Shown: positions 27,021 through 34,915 of the stretch, in pieces | Layout: every line of letters begins with the position of its first letter | How positions within the stretch are numbered: the first letter of the stretch is position 1 | Assembly (NCBI RefSeq): GCF_009728145.1 | Contig: NZ_WOCA01000001.1 | Location: 434,001 to 498,000, forward strand | Origin: Ornithinibacillus caprae | GTDB taxonomy: Bacteria > Bacillota > Bacilli > Bacillales > Amphibacillaceae | Direction of reading: 5' to 3' | Length of the DNA stretch: 64,000 bases | The notes under the pieces: generated by a model | The model's database searches: none | Told to the model about the DNA's origin: nothing | The model's input: only the letters and a program-made list of their open reading frames with translations | Made by a program: the position numbers and the translations under genes

Positions 27021-27599
27021 GTGCGTATTGAAAGAATGTCCGATAACCAATTTACGATCTTTTTAACGTTTGATGATCTTGTGGAACGTGGTTTTACACA
27101 AGAGGATTTATGGTATGATGCAACAGGTGTCCGTAATTTATTTAGTGATATGATGTATGAAGCTAGTTCAGAATTAGGGTTAGAATTAGAGGGGAGACTG
27201 CTTGTAAACGTCCATTTAATGCAGGCACAAGGTCTTCACGTTACCGTAACACAAAAATTTGATAATATAGATTGGGATGAGGATTTCATTGAAATGAAGG
27301 TTACGCTTAATGAAAGTAAAGAATTAATCTTTTCTTTTGATGACATTGAAAATGTAATTCAAGTCGCTGCTTATTTATCATCATTATCTATTGACGGTGG
27401 ACGCTTATTTTATATGAACGATCGATATTACATGTTGTTACAGGCTAATGAATTAAAAAATAACAATAAAGAAGATGTAATTGCAATCATGTCGGAGTTT
27501 TCTTCACCGAGTATCGTCACGTCGTACAGGTTAATGGAATATGGTAAGGTAATTATGGACACAAACGCAGTAAAACAAATTATGCGTACATTTAATTAA
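27021..27599 (+). CDS. ypbH: Adaptor protein YpbH (MecA paralogue)
   Basis: A 192-residue paralogue of MecA, the adaptor that recruits substrates to ClpC. The N-terminal domain begins MRIERMSDNQFTIFLTFDDL, the middle is a short acidic linker, and the C-terminal ClpC-binding domain contains FDDIENVIQVAAYLS. In B. subtilis YpbH (MecB) affects competence and sporulation. The GTG start follows AAGGAGG. True MecA would be expected near spx, so the paralogue assignment depends on context. Confidence 0.88.
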   Translation: MRIERMSDNQFTIFLTFDDLVERGFTQEDLWYDATGVRNLFSDMMYEASSELGLELEGRLLVNVHLMQAQGLHVTVTQKFDNIDWDEDFIEMKVTLNESKELIFSFDDIENVIQVAAYLSSLSIDGGRLFYMNDRYYMLLQANELKNNNKEDVIAIMSEFSSPSIVTSYRLMEYGKVIMDTNAVKQIMRTFN

Positions 27600-27615
27600 A
27601 TACTTAAACGTTGTT

Positions 27616-27657
27616 ATACTAATAAAAATAGTACAATCCTTGTACTATTATTAGTAT
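27616..27657. repeat. Long hairpin downstream of ypbH
   Basis: ATACTAATA-AAA-ATAGTACAA on the left pairs with TTGTACTATTATTAGTAT on the right: 18 bp in two 9-bp blocks, with a 3-base bulge and a 3-base loop. There is no T run after it, so it is not a standard terminator. It may protect the ypbH mRNA 3' end or be a protein site. Confidence 0.6.
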
Positions 27658-27704
27658 GAAACTGTAATGGACAGGGTATAAAATTTTTAAAAAGGTGTAT
27701 TTAT

Positions 27705-27719
27705 AGTAACCGCTTACAT
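27705..27719. promoter_or_regulatory. Candidate cre (CcpA) site upstream of glutamate dehydrogenase
   Basis: The complement of 27705-27719 reads ATGTAAGCGGTTACT, which fits every defined position of the cre consensus WTGNAANCGNWNNCW. It is about 85 bp upstream of the inferred gudB transcription start. CcpA control of glutamate breakdown by a cre site is known for rocG in B. subtilis. Confidence 0.55.
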
Positions 27720-27756
27720 TTTTTTAAAAAATAATATAAAATTCGTCCTATTTTTA

Positions 27757-27784
27757 TTGCATATTTATATTGAAAGTGTATACT
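27757..27784 (+). promoter_or_regulatory. Candidate SigA promoter of glutamate dehydrogenase
   Basis: TTGCAT (27757-27762) and TATACT (27779-27784) with a 16-bp spacer, 57 bp before the start codon. Confidence 0.5.
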
Positions 27785-27840
27785 AATCTCTGAGTACTGC
27801 AATAATAAAATATTTATAAGGTATTTTAGGAGGTAAATTC

Positions 27841-29121
27841 ATGGTAGCCGATAAAGCAGCAGATTCTACCGAAATTAAAAACGAAAAAATGGATGTATTA
27901 AAATCCACACAAACTGTTGTAAAAACTGCGTTAGAAAAGTTGGGTTACCCTGATGAAGTTTTTGACTTATTAAAAGAACCGGTCCGAATGATGACGGTTA
28001 GAATTCCAGTTAGAATGGATGATGGTTCGATCAAAATCTTCACTGGATATCGTGCACAGCATAATGATGCGGTTGGTCCTACTAAGGGTGGGGTAAGATT
28101 TCACCCGGATGTAACCGAAAAAGAAGTAAAGGCTTTATCTATTTGGATGAGTTTAAAAGCTGGTATCGTTGACTTACCATATGGTGGAGGAAAGGGTGGA
28201 ATTGTTTGTGATCCACGAGAAATGTCTTTCCGCGAGCTTGAGGGATTAAGTAGAGGGTATGTACGTGCTATTAGTCAGATAGTTGGCCCTACGAAGGATA
28301 TTCCAGCACCAGATGTTTTTACAAATTCTCAAATTATGGCTTGGATGATGGATGAGTATAGCCGTATCGATGAATTTAATAGTCCAGGATTTATTACGGG
28401 TAAACCTATTGTACTTGGAGGTTCACATGGAAGAGAATCTGCAACTGCAAAAGGTGTAACAATTGCCATTAATGAAGCGGCAAAAAGAAAAGGCATTGAT
28501 GTAAAAGGTGCAAGAGTGGTTGTACAAGGTTTTGGAAATGCAGGAAGTTTCCTATCTAAATTTTTACATGATGCTGGTGCAAAAGTAGTAGGTATTTCAG
28601 ATGCCTATGGTGGATTGCATGATCCAGAAGGATTAGACATCGATTATTTATTAGATCGAAGAGATAGTTTTGGTACAGTAACAAAATTGTTTAATAATAC
28701 CATTACAAATAAGGAATTACTTGAATTAGATTGTGATATTCTTGTTCCTGCAGCTGTAGAAAATCAAATTACAGAAGAGAATGCTCATAATATAAAAGCA
28801 AGTATTGTAGTAGAAGCAGCAAATGGTCCAACAACTATGGAAGCAACCAAAATACTTAGTGAGCGTGGAATTTTATTAGTTCCAGATGTATTAGCTTCTG
28901 CAGGTGGAGTAACAGTTTCTTACTTTGAGTGGGTGCAGAATAACCAAGGGTTTTATTGGACAGAAGAAGAAATTGATCAAAAACTCCATGATAAAATGAC
29001 CAAAGCATTTGATACAATCTATCATACGGCTCAAACAAGAAGAATCGATATGCGCTTAGCTGCATATATCGTTGGTGTTAGAAAGATGGCTGAGGCTTCT
29101 CGTTTCCGTGGATGGGTTTAA
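27841..29121 (+). CDS. gudB: NAD-dependent glutamate dehydrogenase
   Basis: Converts L-glutamate to 2-oxoglutarate plus ammonia in glutamate catabolism. In the 426-residue protein the glutamate site GPTKGGVRFHPDV and LPYGGGKGGIV with the catalytic lysine are present, followed by the PAPDVFTNSQIMAWMMDEY block and the Rossmann GFGNAG at about 235. The order ypbH-gene-ypdA matches gudB (ypcA) of B. subtilis; rocG is a close paralogue. The segment EKEVKALSIWMSLKAG has no duplicated VKA, the change that inactivates gudB in laboratory B. subtilis, so it should be active. RBS AGGAGG. Confidence 0.93.
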   Translation: MVADKAADSTEIKNEKMDVLKSTQTVVKTALEKLGYPDEVFDLLKEPVRMMTVRIPVRMDDGSIKIFTGYRAQHNDAVGPTKGGVRFHPDVTEKEVKALSIWMSLKAGIVDLPYGGGKGGIVCDPREMSFRELEGLSRGYVRAISQIVGPTKDIPAPDVFTNSQIMAWMMDEYSRIDEFNSPGFITGKPIVLGGSHGRESATAKGVTIAINEAAKRKGIDVKGARVVVQGFGNAGSFLSKFLHDAGAKVVGISDAYGGLHDPEGLDIDYLLDRRDSFGTVTKLFNNTITNKELLELDCDILVPAAVENQITEENAHNIKASIVVEAANGPTTMEATKILSERGILLVPDVLASAGGVTVSYFEWVQNNQGFYWTEEEIDQKLHDKMTKAFDTIYHTAQTRRIDMRLAAYIVGVRKMAEASRFRGWV

Positions 29122-29153
29122 TAAATTTATTAAAGGATTTTTAATATATGACG

Positions 29154-29194
29154 AAAAAACTCTTATCATGTATAGTTTAGATAAGAGTTTTTTT
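29154..29194 (+). terminator. Terminator after gudB
   Basis: AAAAAACTCTTATC and GATAAGAGTTTTTTT are perfect arms with a 12-base loop. Confidence 0.9.
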
Positions 29195-29286
29195 ATGTTA
29201 GGCTTTTTCGTAGAGTTGATTGCTCTGGTATAGAAATATTCTAAAAAATAGCCTTAATGATTTTTCAGCAAAGGAAGTGCTTGTTT

Positions 29287-30264
29287 ATGGAGAGAGAGAA
29301 AGTCATCATCGTAGGTGGAGGACCGTGTGGAATGTCCTGTGCGATAGAATTGCAGAAAAAAGGGATTGATCCACTTATTATAGAAAAAGAAAATATAGTA
29401 AACACATTGTATAATTTTCCTACACATCAAACCTTTTTTAGTTCAAGTGAAAAATTAGAAATTGGTGAAATTCCATTTATTACAGAAAAGCAGAAGCCAA
29501 CTAGAAATCAAGCGCTGGCATATTATCGTTCTGTTGCAGATAGAAAGCAATTAAGGATTAGATCATTCGAAAAAGTGACACAGATCCGTAAAGAAAAAGG
29601 TGTTTTTTACCTAACAACTGAATTATCCTCAAATCAAAGCAAGCAATATCAAGCAGACCATGTAATTATCGCTACTGGTTACTATGATCAGCCAAATAGG
29701 ATGGGTGTACCAGGTGAAGAATTAGCCAAAGTTATGCATTATTTTAAAGAGGCGCACCCTTATTATAATAAAGAAGTTGTCATTATTGGTGGTAAGAATT
29801 CAGCGATTGATGCTGCACTAGAGTTAAATAAGGCAGGAGCTAATATAACGGTTTTATATCGTGGTGATCAGTATTCAAAAAGTATAAAACCATGGATCTT
29901 GCCAGATTTTGATTCGCTTGTAAGAAAAGATATCATTCAAATGGAATTTAATGCGCATGTGGAGAAAATTACAGATCATCATGTGTACTATACAGTGAAT
30001 GGGGAACAGAAGAAGATAACAAACGATTTTGTATTTGCAATGACAGGGTATAGACCTAATGTTAAGTTTTTACAAGAAATTGGAATCCGTGTTGACCCTA
30101 CTTCAGGGAAAGCAGTGTTTAACGAAGAGACGTATGAAACAAATATTAAAGACCTCTTTATCGCCGGAGTAATCGCTGCGGGATTTAATAACAATAAGAT
30201 CTTTATTGAAAATGGTAGATTTCATGGTCAGCAAATAGCAAAGGCTATAGTAGAACCTAAATAG
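29287..30264 (+). CDS. ypdA: Bacillithiol disulfide reductase YpdA (Bdr)
   Basis: An FAD/NADPH-dependent flavoprotein of the thioredoxin-reductase-like fold that reduces oxidised bacillithiol (BSSB). In the 325-residue protein the FAD dinucleotide site is VGGGPCGMSCAIEL (about 8-21, with the Cys of the family), the NADPH site is IGGKNSAIDAALEL (about 165-180), and TPYR-type residues THQTFFSSSEKLE follow the first domain. ATG 29287 matches the B. subtilis start; 29257 is an open-frame extension. bshA near 63561 makes the same cofactor system. Confidence 0.92.
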   Translation: MEREKVIIVGGGPCGMSCAIELQKKGIDPLIIEKENIVNTLYNFPTHQTFFSSSEKLEIGEIPFITEKQKPTRNQALAYYRSVADRKQLRIRSFEKVTQIRKEKGVFYLTTELSSNQSKQYQADHVIIATGYYDQPNRMGVPGEELAKVMHYFKEAHPYYNKEVVIIGGKNSAIDAALELNKAGANITVLYRGDQYSKSIKPWILPDFDSLVRKDIIQMEFNAHVEKITDHHVYYTVNGEQKKITNDFVFAMTGYRPNVKFLQEIGIRVDPTSGKAVFNEETYETNIKDLFIAGVIAAGFNNNKIFIENGRFHGQQIAKAIVEPK

Positions 30265-30303
30265 ATAACTTGCCTAGGCCAAGTCTTTATGGTTACCTTG
30301 TTG
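30264..30303 (-). repeat. Dispersed intergenic repeat, inverted copy
   Basis: On the - strand it reads CAACAAGGT, then CCATAAAGACTTGGC, then AGGCAAG. The middle block differs at one base from CCATAAAGGCTTGGC in the copy at 22167. It has small deletions relative to the others and lies in the ypdA-ansA convergent gap. Confidence 0.55.
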
Positions 30304-30346
30304 AACTTATATAGGGAATATAAAGTTTATACTTTTTATCAAAATT

Positions 30347-30372
30347 AAGATAGCAGGGATTTCTGCTATCTT
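30347..30372. terminator. Bidirectional terminator between ypdA and ansA
   Basis: AAGATAGCAG and CTGCTATCTT are perfect 10-bp arms with a six-base loop, between two converging genes. Its right arm overlaps the ansA stop codon. The T runs are short on both sides. Confidence 0.65.
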
Positions 30373-31339
30373 ATACTTCTTCCTCAAATATTTCCCTAAG
30401 GGACCCTACTGTATTTGACTCTAGCGCTATAAGTAGCTTAATTCTTGCTTTTGGTCCAGTTAAACCATTAGTAAAAATTAACCCCATTTCTTTTAATTGT
30501 TTTCCTCCACCTTCGTAGGCATATGTTGGCTGTACAACTCCCTGGTAACATCTTGAAACCAGAATAATTGGAATATCATTCTTTAATATTCTTTTCAATG
30601 CAGGTAGTGTATTTTTAGGCAAATTCCCTTGTCCCAACCCCTCAATTACAAGACCATCAGGTTTACCCATATGAATTGCATCTATAATTTGTTCATCCAT
30701 TCCTGCATATGCTTTTAATAAAAATACATTTTTACTTATTTCCTGAATAGGATAGGAGATACGGGAAATGATCGTATGATGAAAAATTACTGATTCCTTC
30801 GTAATAATCCCAATCGGCCCAAATGGTGGACTTTGAAATGTCGCAACATTACTTGTAGATGTTTTTGTAACATTTCTTGCTGCATGAATCTCATCATTCA
30901 TTACGACCAATACTCCCTTAGAAGCCGATTGCTCATGGATAGCAACTCGAACAGAGCTAATAAGATTGTATAACGCATCAGATCCAATTTCATTACTTGA
31001 GCGCATTGCTCCAGTTAAGATAACTGGCTTTTCTAGATTCAGTACTAAATCTAGGAAATAGGCAGTTTCTTCTAATGTATCTGTTCCATGGGTTACAATT
31101 ATCCCATCGTATTTATCACTAATTGTACTTATTTTCTTTGCTAACTCTAACATATGTCTTGGTGTGATCTGGGGAGATGGTAATGAGAATTCCATCTCTT
31201 CATCGATACTAGCATATTTTTTAAAGTGATAGGATAAATCCGTTAACGGGTGTTTATTGGTAGTCTGTATTTCCCCAGTATCCTTATTTTCTAGCATCGA
31301 AATAGTTCCACCTGTATGTATAATTAAAATATTTTTCAT
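30371..31339 (-). CDS. ansA: L-asparaginase
   Basis: Hydrolyses L-asparagine to aspartate and ammonia. The 322-residue protein is of the bacterial type I/II fold. The first catalytic block is IIHTGGTISM with the Thr nucleophile at about 12; the second is IVTHGTDTLEETAYFL with the Thr-Asp pair. No signal peptide is seen, which fits a cytosolic type I enzyme. A GTG at 31351 is in frame, but ATG 31339 has AAAGGTGAG at seven bases, so it is used. It is divergent from prsW. Confidence 0.9.
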   Translation of the reverse strand: MKNILIIHTGGTISMLENKDTGEIQTTNKHPLTDLSYHFKKYASIDEEMEFSLPSPQITPRHMLELAKKISTISDKYDGIIVTHGTDTLEETAYFLDLVLNLEKPVILTGAMRSSNEIGSDALYNLISSVRVAIHEQSASKGVLVVMNDEIHAARNVTKTSTSNVATFQSPPFGPIGIITKESVIFHHTIISRISYPIQEISKNVFLLKAYAGMDEQIIDAIHMGKPDGLVIEGLGQGNLPKNTLPALKRILKNDIPIILVSRCYQGVVQPTYAYEGGGKQLKEMGLIFTNGLTGPKARIKLLIALESNTVGSLREIFEEEV

Positions 31340-31407
31340 ATAAGCACTCACCTTTGCTTTGTAAATTTTATTTTTTCATAACTGAAAACACCCATACCTG
31401 GTATTTT

Positions 31408-31447
31408 CAATTTGTTACATTAATGTTACGATGAATGTAACAAATTG
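31408..31447. promoter_or_regulatory. Perfect 14-bp inverted repeat in the ansA-prsW gap
   Basis: CAATTTGTTACATT (31408-31421) and AATGTAACAAATTG (31434-31447) are exact reverse complements with a 12-base centre that holds another TGTTAC. It ends 18 bp before the prsW ATG. No T run follows on either strand, so an operator or a 5'-leader hairpin is more likely than a terminator. Confidence 0.65.
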
Positions 31448-31465
31448 GAAAGAGGCTAACCGCAT

Positions 31466-32140
31466 ATGTTAACTATATTATCTGCAGGTATTGCACCGGG
31501 ACTAGCATTGCTGTCTTTTTTTTACTTAAAAGATCATATAACTGAACCTTTCTCCTTGATTGTTCGAACGTTTGTTTTTGGATGTTTGCTTGTTTTTCCA
31601 ATTATGTTTATTCAATATGCATTTACTTCGAATGGAATTGATAATAATTTTATTCAATCCTTTATTATTATCGCATTATCTGAAGAATTTTTTAAATGGT
31701 TTATATTTTTATATGTAATTTATCATCATACACAATTTGATGCTCATTACGATGGTATTGTATATGCTGTTTCGATCAGTCTAGGTTTTGCAACGGTGGA
31801 AAACATCCTCTATTTATTAAACAATGGAATACAATATGCTTTTTCTAGAGCTATGTTTCCTGTATCCTCTCATGCTCTATTTGGTGTTATTATGGGATAT
31901 CACTTTGGAAAAGCTAAAACCAACAACCGATATGTAAAATGGAATATATTTTTAGCCCTTTTATTTCCTTTACTATTACATGGAACTTATAATTATATTT
32001 TAAAAGCCATTCCAAATAATTGGGTGTTTCTCATTGTTCCGTTTATGATTATACTATGGTTTATTGGATTAAGAAGGGTACGTACAGCACACCAATTGCA
32101 ATTGGATCCACTTCAACAATTTGAAAAGAAAAACGCCTGA
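31466..32140 (+). CDS. prsW: Intramembrane protease PrsW
   Basis: A glutamic-type membrane protease that makes the site-1 cut in the anti-sigma factor RsiW in B. subtilis, releasing SigW under envelope stress. The 224-residue protein has seven to eight hydrophobic segments. The characteristic blocks are LSEEFFKWFIF (two Glu, about 73-74), HYDGIVYAVSISLGFATVENILY, and SSHALFGVIMGYHFG with histidines. The ribosome site GAAAGAGG lies just downstream of the long inverted repeat. It ends in a strong terminator. Confidence 0.9.
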   Translation: MLTILSAGIAPGLALLSFFYLKDHITEPFSLIVRTFVFGCLLVFPIMFIQYAFTSNGIDNNFIQSFIIIALSEEFFKWFIFLYVIYHHTQFDAHYDGIVYAVSISLGFATVENILYLLNNGIQYAFSRAMFPVSSHALFGVIMGYHFGKAKTNNRYVKWNIFLALLFPLLLHGTYNYILKAIPNNWVFLIVPFMIILWFIGLRRVRTAHQLQLDPLQQFEKKNA

Positions 32141-32170
32141 AAACACTTGAAAAAGTTTCAAGTGTTTTTT
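32140..32170 (+). terminator. Terminator after prsW
   Basis: AAAACACTTGAAA and TTTCAAGTGTTTT form a perfect 13-bp stem around AAG, followed by T. It starts at the last base of the prsW stop codon. The following 250 bases up to sleB hold only the promoter described next. Confidence 0.9.
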
Positions 32171-32357
32171 CATTCTCTAAATTATAGTAATTCATGCAGT
32201 TATCTAAAAGATTGCTGCAGTTTCACCTGTGAAATCAATTACATACTATACGAAAAGAACTTTAACTTTAATCTATTTTAAGAAGCGTTACGAGGCTCTA
32301 GTTCTTACGTTCATCTTATTATTACTCGTATATATTTCAATTGGTTACATAAAAAAA

Positions 32358-32387
32358 TGCATAAAAAGCCTATTTAATCTAAAAATA
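32358..32387 (+). promoter_or_regulatory. Candidate SigG promoter of sleB-ypeB
   Basis: TGCATA (32358-32363) is a perfect SigG -35 (TGMATA). After 17 bp AAAAATA (32381-32387) agrees with CATNMTA at four of six fixed positions. sleB-ypeB is SigG-dependent in B. subtilis. Confidence 0.38.
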
Positions 32388-32424
32388 GATATTACTAGAT
32401 GAAGATTAAACAGGAGGAATTACT

Positions 32425-33468
32425 ATGACTTTTAAGAAGATGTTCCTTTTATCAATAATTATATGTTTTCTATCTATAGGACTTCAAGCAATTTATGAAC
32501 CTAAAGAAGTTGATGCATTCTCAGAACAAGTTATGCAACGAGGAGCAGTAGGAGATGACGTTATTGAATTACAGGCTAGATTACAGTATATCGGTTTTTA
32601 TCACGGGGAAATTGACGGTGTATTTGGATGGGGAACGTACTGGGCTCTAAGAAACTTTCAGAAAGAATTTGGATTAAAAAACGTAGATGGTCTAGCAGGT
32701 GCTAAGACGAAGCAAATGTTAGAAAGGGCCACGGAATATGATGAGCAGTTTGTGAAGGAACAAATAAGAAAAGGAAATAGATTTACCCATTATGGCGGGA
32801 TGGATAAAGCAAAGCAGAGTGCTCCACGAAAAAAGCAACAACAGCAACAACAACAGCAACAACAACAGCAACAACAACAACAGCAACAAGAACAACAGCA
32901 GCAACAAGAACAACAACAGCAACAACAACAAGAACAACAACAGCAACAAGAACAACAACAGCAGCAAGAACAACAACAGCAGCAAGAACAACAGCAACAG
33001 CAAGAACAACAGCAACAGCAAGAACAACCTGACACAAATGCCCAAGAAGAAGCAGATGGTGCAGAAGAGGATGAAGGTCGAGCAACAGCGGCTGTTAATG
33101 TTCCACAAGGCTTTTCTCAAAATGATATCAATCTAATGGCAAATGCTGTATACGGTGAAGCAAGAGGAGAACCGTATGAAGGACAAGTTGCGGTTGCTGC
33201 AGTTATATTAAACCGTGTTGAAAGTCCAACATTTCCTAATACAGTATCCGGTGTGATATTTGAGCCTAGAGCATTTACGGCAGTTGCTGATGGTCAAATA
33301 TGGTTAACTCCAAATGACAAAGCAAGAGAAGCTGTTTTAGACGCTATAAATGGATGGGATCCTTCTAGTAACGCTATCTATTATTTTAACCCAGATACAG
33401 CTACATCTGGATGGATTTGGGGTAGACCTCAAATTAAACGTATTGGTAAACATATTTTCTGTAAATAG
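32425..33468 (+). CDS. sleB: Spore cortex-lytic enzyme SleB with Gln/Glu linker
   Basis: A lytic transglycosylase that degrades muramic-lactam cortex during germination. The 347-residue protein has a signal peptide (about 1-31, ending VDA), a peptidoglycan-binding domain (residues 37-100, RGAVGDDVIELQARLQYIGF), an extraordinary linker of 56 Gln and 8 Glu at residues 138-201, and the catalytic hydrolase_2 domain (about 222-347, with LMANAVYGEARGEPYEGQ containing the catalytic Glu). B. subtilis SleB has about 305 residues; the extra length here is the linker. RBS AGGAGGA. ypeB follows 14 bp later. Confidence 0.94.
   Translation: MTFKKMFLLSIIICFLSIGLQAIYEPKEVDAFSEQVMQRGAVGDDVIELQARLQYIGFYHGEIDGVFGWGTYWALRNFQKEFGLKNVDGLAGAKTKQMLERATEYDEQFVKEQIRKGNRFTHYGGMDKAKQSAPRKKQQQQQQQQQQQQQQQQQQEQQQQQEQQQQQQQEQQQQQEQQQQQEQQQQQEQQQQQEQQQQQEQPDTNAQEEADGAEEDEGRATAAVNVPQGFSQNDINLMANAVYGEARGEPYEGQVAVAAVILNRVESPTFPNTVSGVIFEPRAFTAVADGQIWLTPNDKAREAVLDAINGWDPSSNAIYYFNPDTATSGWIWGRPQIKRIGKHIFCK
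32836..33027 (+). repeat. CAA/CAG microsatellite coding for the poly-Gln/Glu linker
   Basis: 192 bp made only of CAA, CAG and GAA codons: 18 Gln codons, then Glu codons at 32890, 32908, 32932, 32950, 32968, 32986, 33004 and 33022. Most spacing is exactly 18 bp (QQQQQE units), with one 24-bp unit. Mixed CAA/CAG use varies among units. Length variation between strains is expected for such a tract. Confidence 0.95.
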
Positions 33469-33482
33469 AGAGGTGTGATGAC

Positions 33483-34823
33483 ATGTTTCGATGGATATTA
33501 ATAGCTGTATTAACAATTGGTGTTGCAGGGACGGCAGTTTGGGGTTACCAAGAACACCAAGAGAAAAACGCAATACTAATTCAAGCAGAAAACACATATC
33601 AACGTTCATTCCATGATCTTTCCTATCATGTAGATTTACTGCATGATAAAATTGGAACAGCGTTAGCGATGAACTCAGATACAAGACTATCACCACAATT
33701 TGTAGAAATTTGGCGATTAACATCTGAAGCACTATCAGATGTAGGGCAATTACCTTTGACATTAATGCCTTTTAATAAAACCGAAGAATTTTTGTCAAAC
33801 ATTGGTGATTTTACTTACAGGACAGCTGTAAGGGACTTAGAAAATGAGCCTTTGTCTGACGAGGAAGCAGAAACATTGCAACAGTTGTATGAACAATCTG
33901 CAGATATTAAAGATGAACTGCGTAAGGTTCAACATGAGGTAATTGAGAACAACCTAAGATGGATGGATGTAGAATTAGCTCTTGCAACTCAAGATGAACA
34001 AGCCGATAATACGATTATCGATGGGTTTGAAACCGTGGAGAAAAAGATCGAGGGATTCTCTGAAAGTAATATGAACACCGCCTTAATCGGAACTTCATCT
34101 AACGAGCATAAATTTCAAAATTTAACAGGCGATCAAGTGAGTCAAGACGAAGCAGTTAATATAAGTAAAGAATTATTTAATGTTAAAAATGAGAATAACA
34201 TTACCATTACCGAAAGTGGAGAAGGGGCGGACATTCCACTATACAGTGTCTCTTATCGTGATGGCGACAAAAATGCATATATGGATATGTCGCAACAAGG
34301 TGGACATCCCCTCTCATTACTAGTCGATCGACCTATTAGTGAAAAACAATTAAGCCTTAACGATGGTCAACAAATAGCTGAGCAATATGTTAAGGATCAT
34401 GATTTTGATAATATGGAAATTTTTGAAACAACCGAATACAATAATACTGGCTTATATTCATTCTTGTACAGTCAAAATGGTGTGAGAGTGTACTCAGATG
34501 CAATAGAAGTAAAAGTAGGCTTAGACAATGGTGATATTTTAGGGGTGACGGCTAGAAATTACTTTATGAATCATAAAGATCGTGAAATTCCTGAACCTGG
34601 CATTAGTGAAGAAGAAGCTAGGGACATGGTGAATCCAAACGTAGAGATTCAAGAAGAATTCTTGGCTGTCATCGATAATGATATTGGTGAGGAAGTCTTA
34701 GTTTATGAGTTCCTAGGTACATTAGGTAATGATACGTATCGTATATTTATAAATGCGATGGATGGTACCGAAGAAAAAGTCGAGCGAATGGACGGAAAAG
34801 AAATAAATTTTGCAGGCATGTAA
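33483..34823 (+). CDS. ypeB: Germination protein YpeB
   Basis: Needed for localisation and stability of SleB in the spore. The 446-residue protein has an N-terminal membrane anchor (about residues 2-21, RWILIAVLTIGVAGTAVWGY), a helical region, and C-terminal PepSY-type repeats (from about 215: LTGDQVSQDEAVNISKELF, then LNDGQQIAEQYVKDH, then ISEEEARDMV). It starts 14 bp after sleB, so the pair is an operon, and it ends in a terminator that overlaps its stop codon. Confidence 0.93.
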   Translation: MFRWILIAVLTIGVAGTAVWGYQEHQEKNAILIQAENTYQRSFHDLSYHVDLLHDKIGTALAMNSDTRLSPQFVEIWRLTSEALSDVGQLPLTLMPFNKTEEFLSNIGDFTYRTAVRDLENEPLSDEEAETLQQLYEQSADIKDELRKVQHEVIENNLRWMDVELALATQDEQADNTIIDGFETVEKKIEGFSESNMNTALIGTSSNEHKFQNLTGDQVSQDEAVNISKELFNVKNENNITITESGEGADIPLYSVSYRDGDKNAYMDMSQQGGHPLSLLVDRPISEKQLSLNDGQQIAEQYVKDHDFDNMEIFETTEYNNTGLYSFLYSQNGVRVYSDAIEVKVGLDNGDILGVTARNYFMNHKDREIPEPGISEEEARDMVNPNVEIQEEFLAVIDNDIGEEVLVYEFLGTLGNDTYRIFINAMDGTEEKVERMDGKEINFAGM

Positions 34824-34854
34824 AAAGGGAATGGTCTACACCTTTCCCTTTTTT
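34822..34854 (+). terminator. Terminator after ypeB
   Basis: AAAAAGGGAA pairs with TTTCCCTTTTT around an 11-base loop and ends in T residues; it overlaps the ypeB stop. Confidence 0.85.
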
Positions 34855-34915
34855 AATTTTTCTGTAATAATAAAGATATACATAGAATTCTACGATTAGA
34901 CTACGGGGGAAAATC

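Noticed and set aside
32836-33027. Repetitive block that could be taken for a CRISPR array
   Set aside because: The units are coding triplets (CAA, CAG, GAA) without unique spacers, inside an intact gene.
32719-33136. Long frames of poly-Cys, poly-Leu, poly-Val/Ala and poly-Asn opposite to or out of phase with sleB
   Set aside because: They are products of the CAA/CAG repeat read in other frames; the SleB frame has domains on both sides, a signal peptide and a ribosome site.
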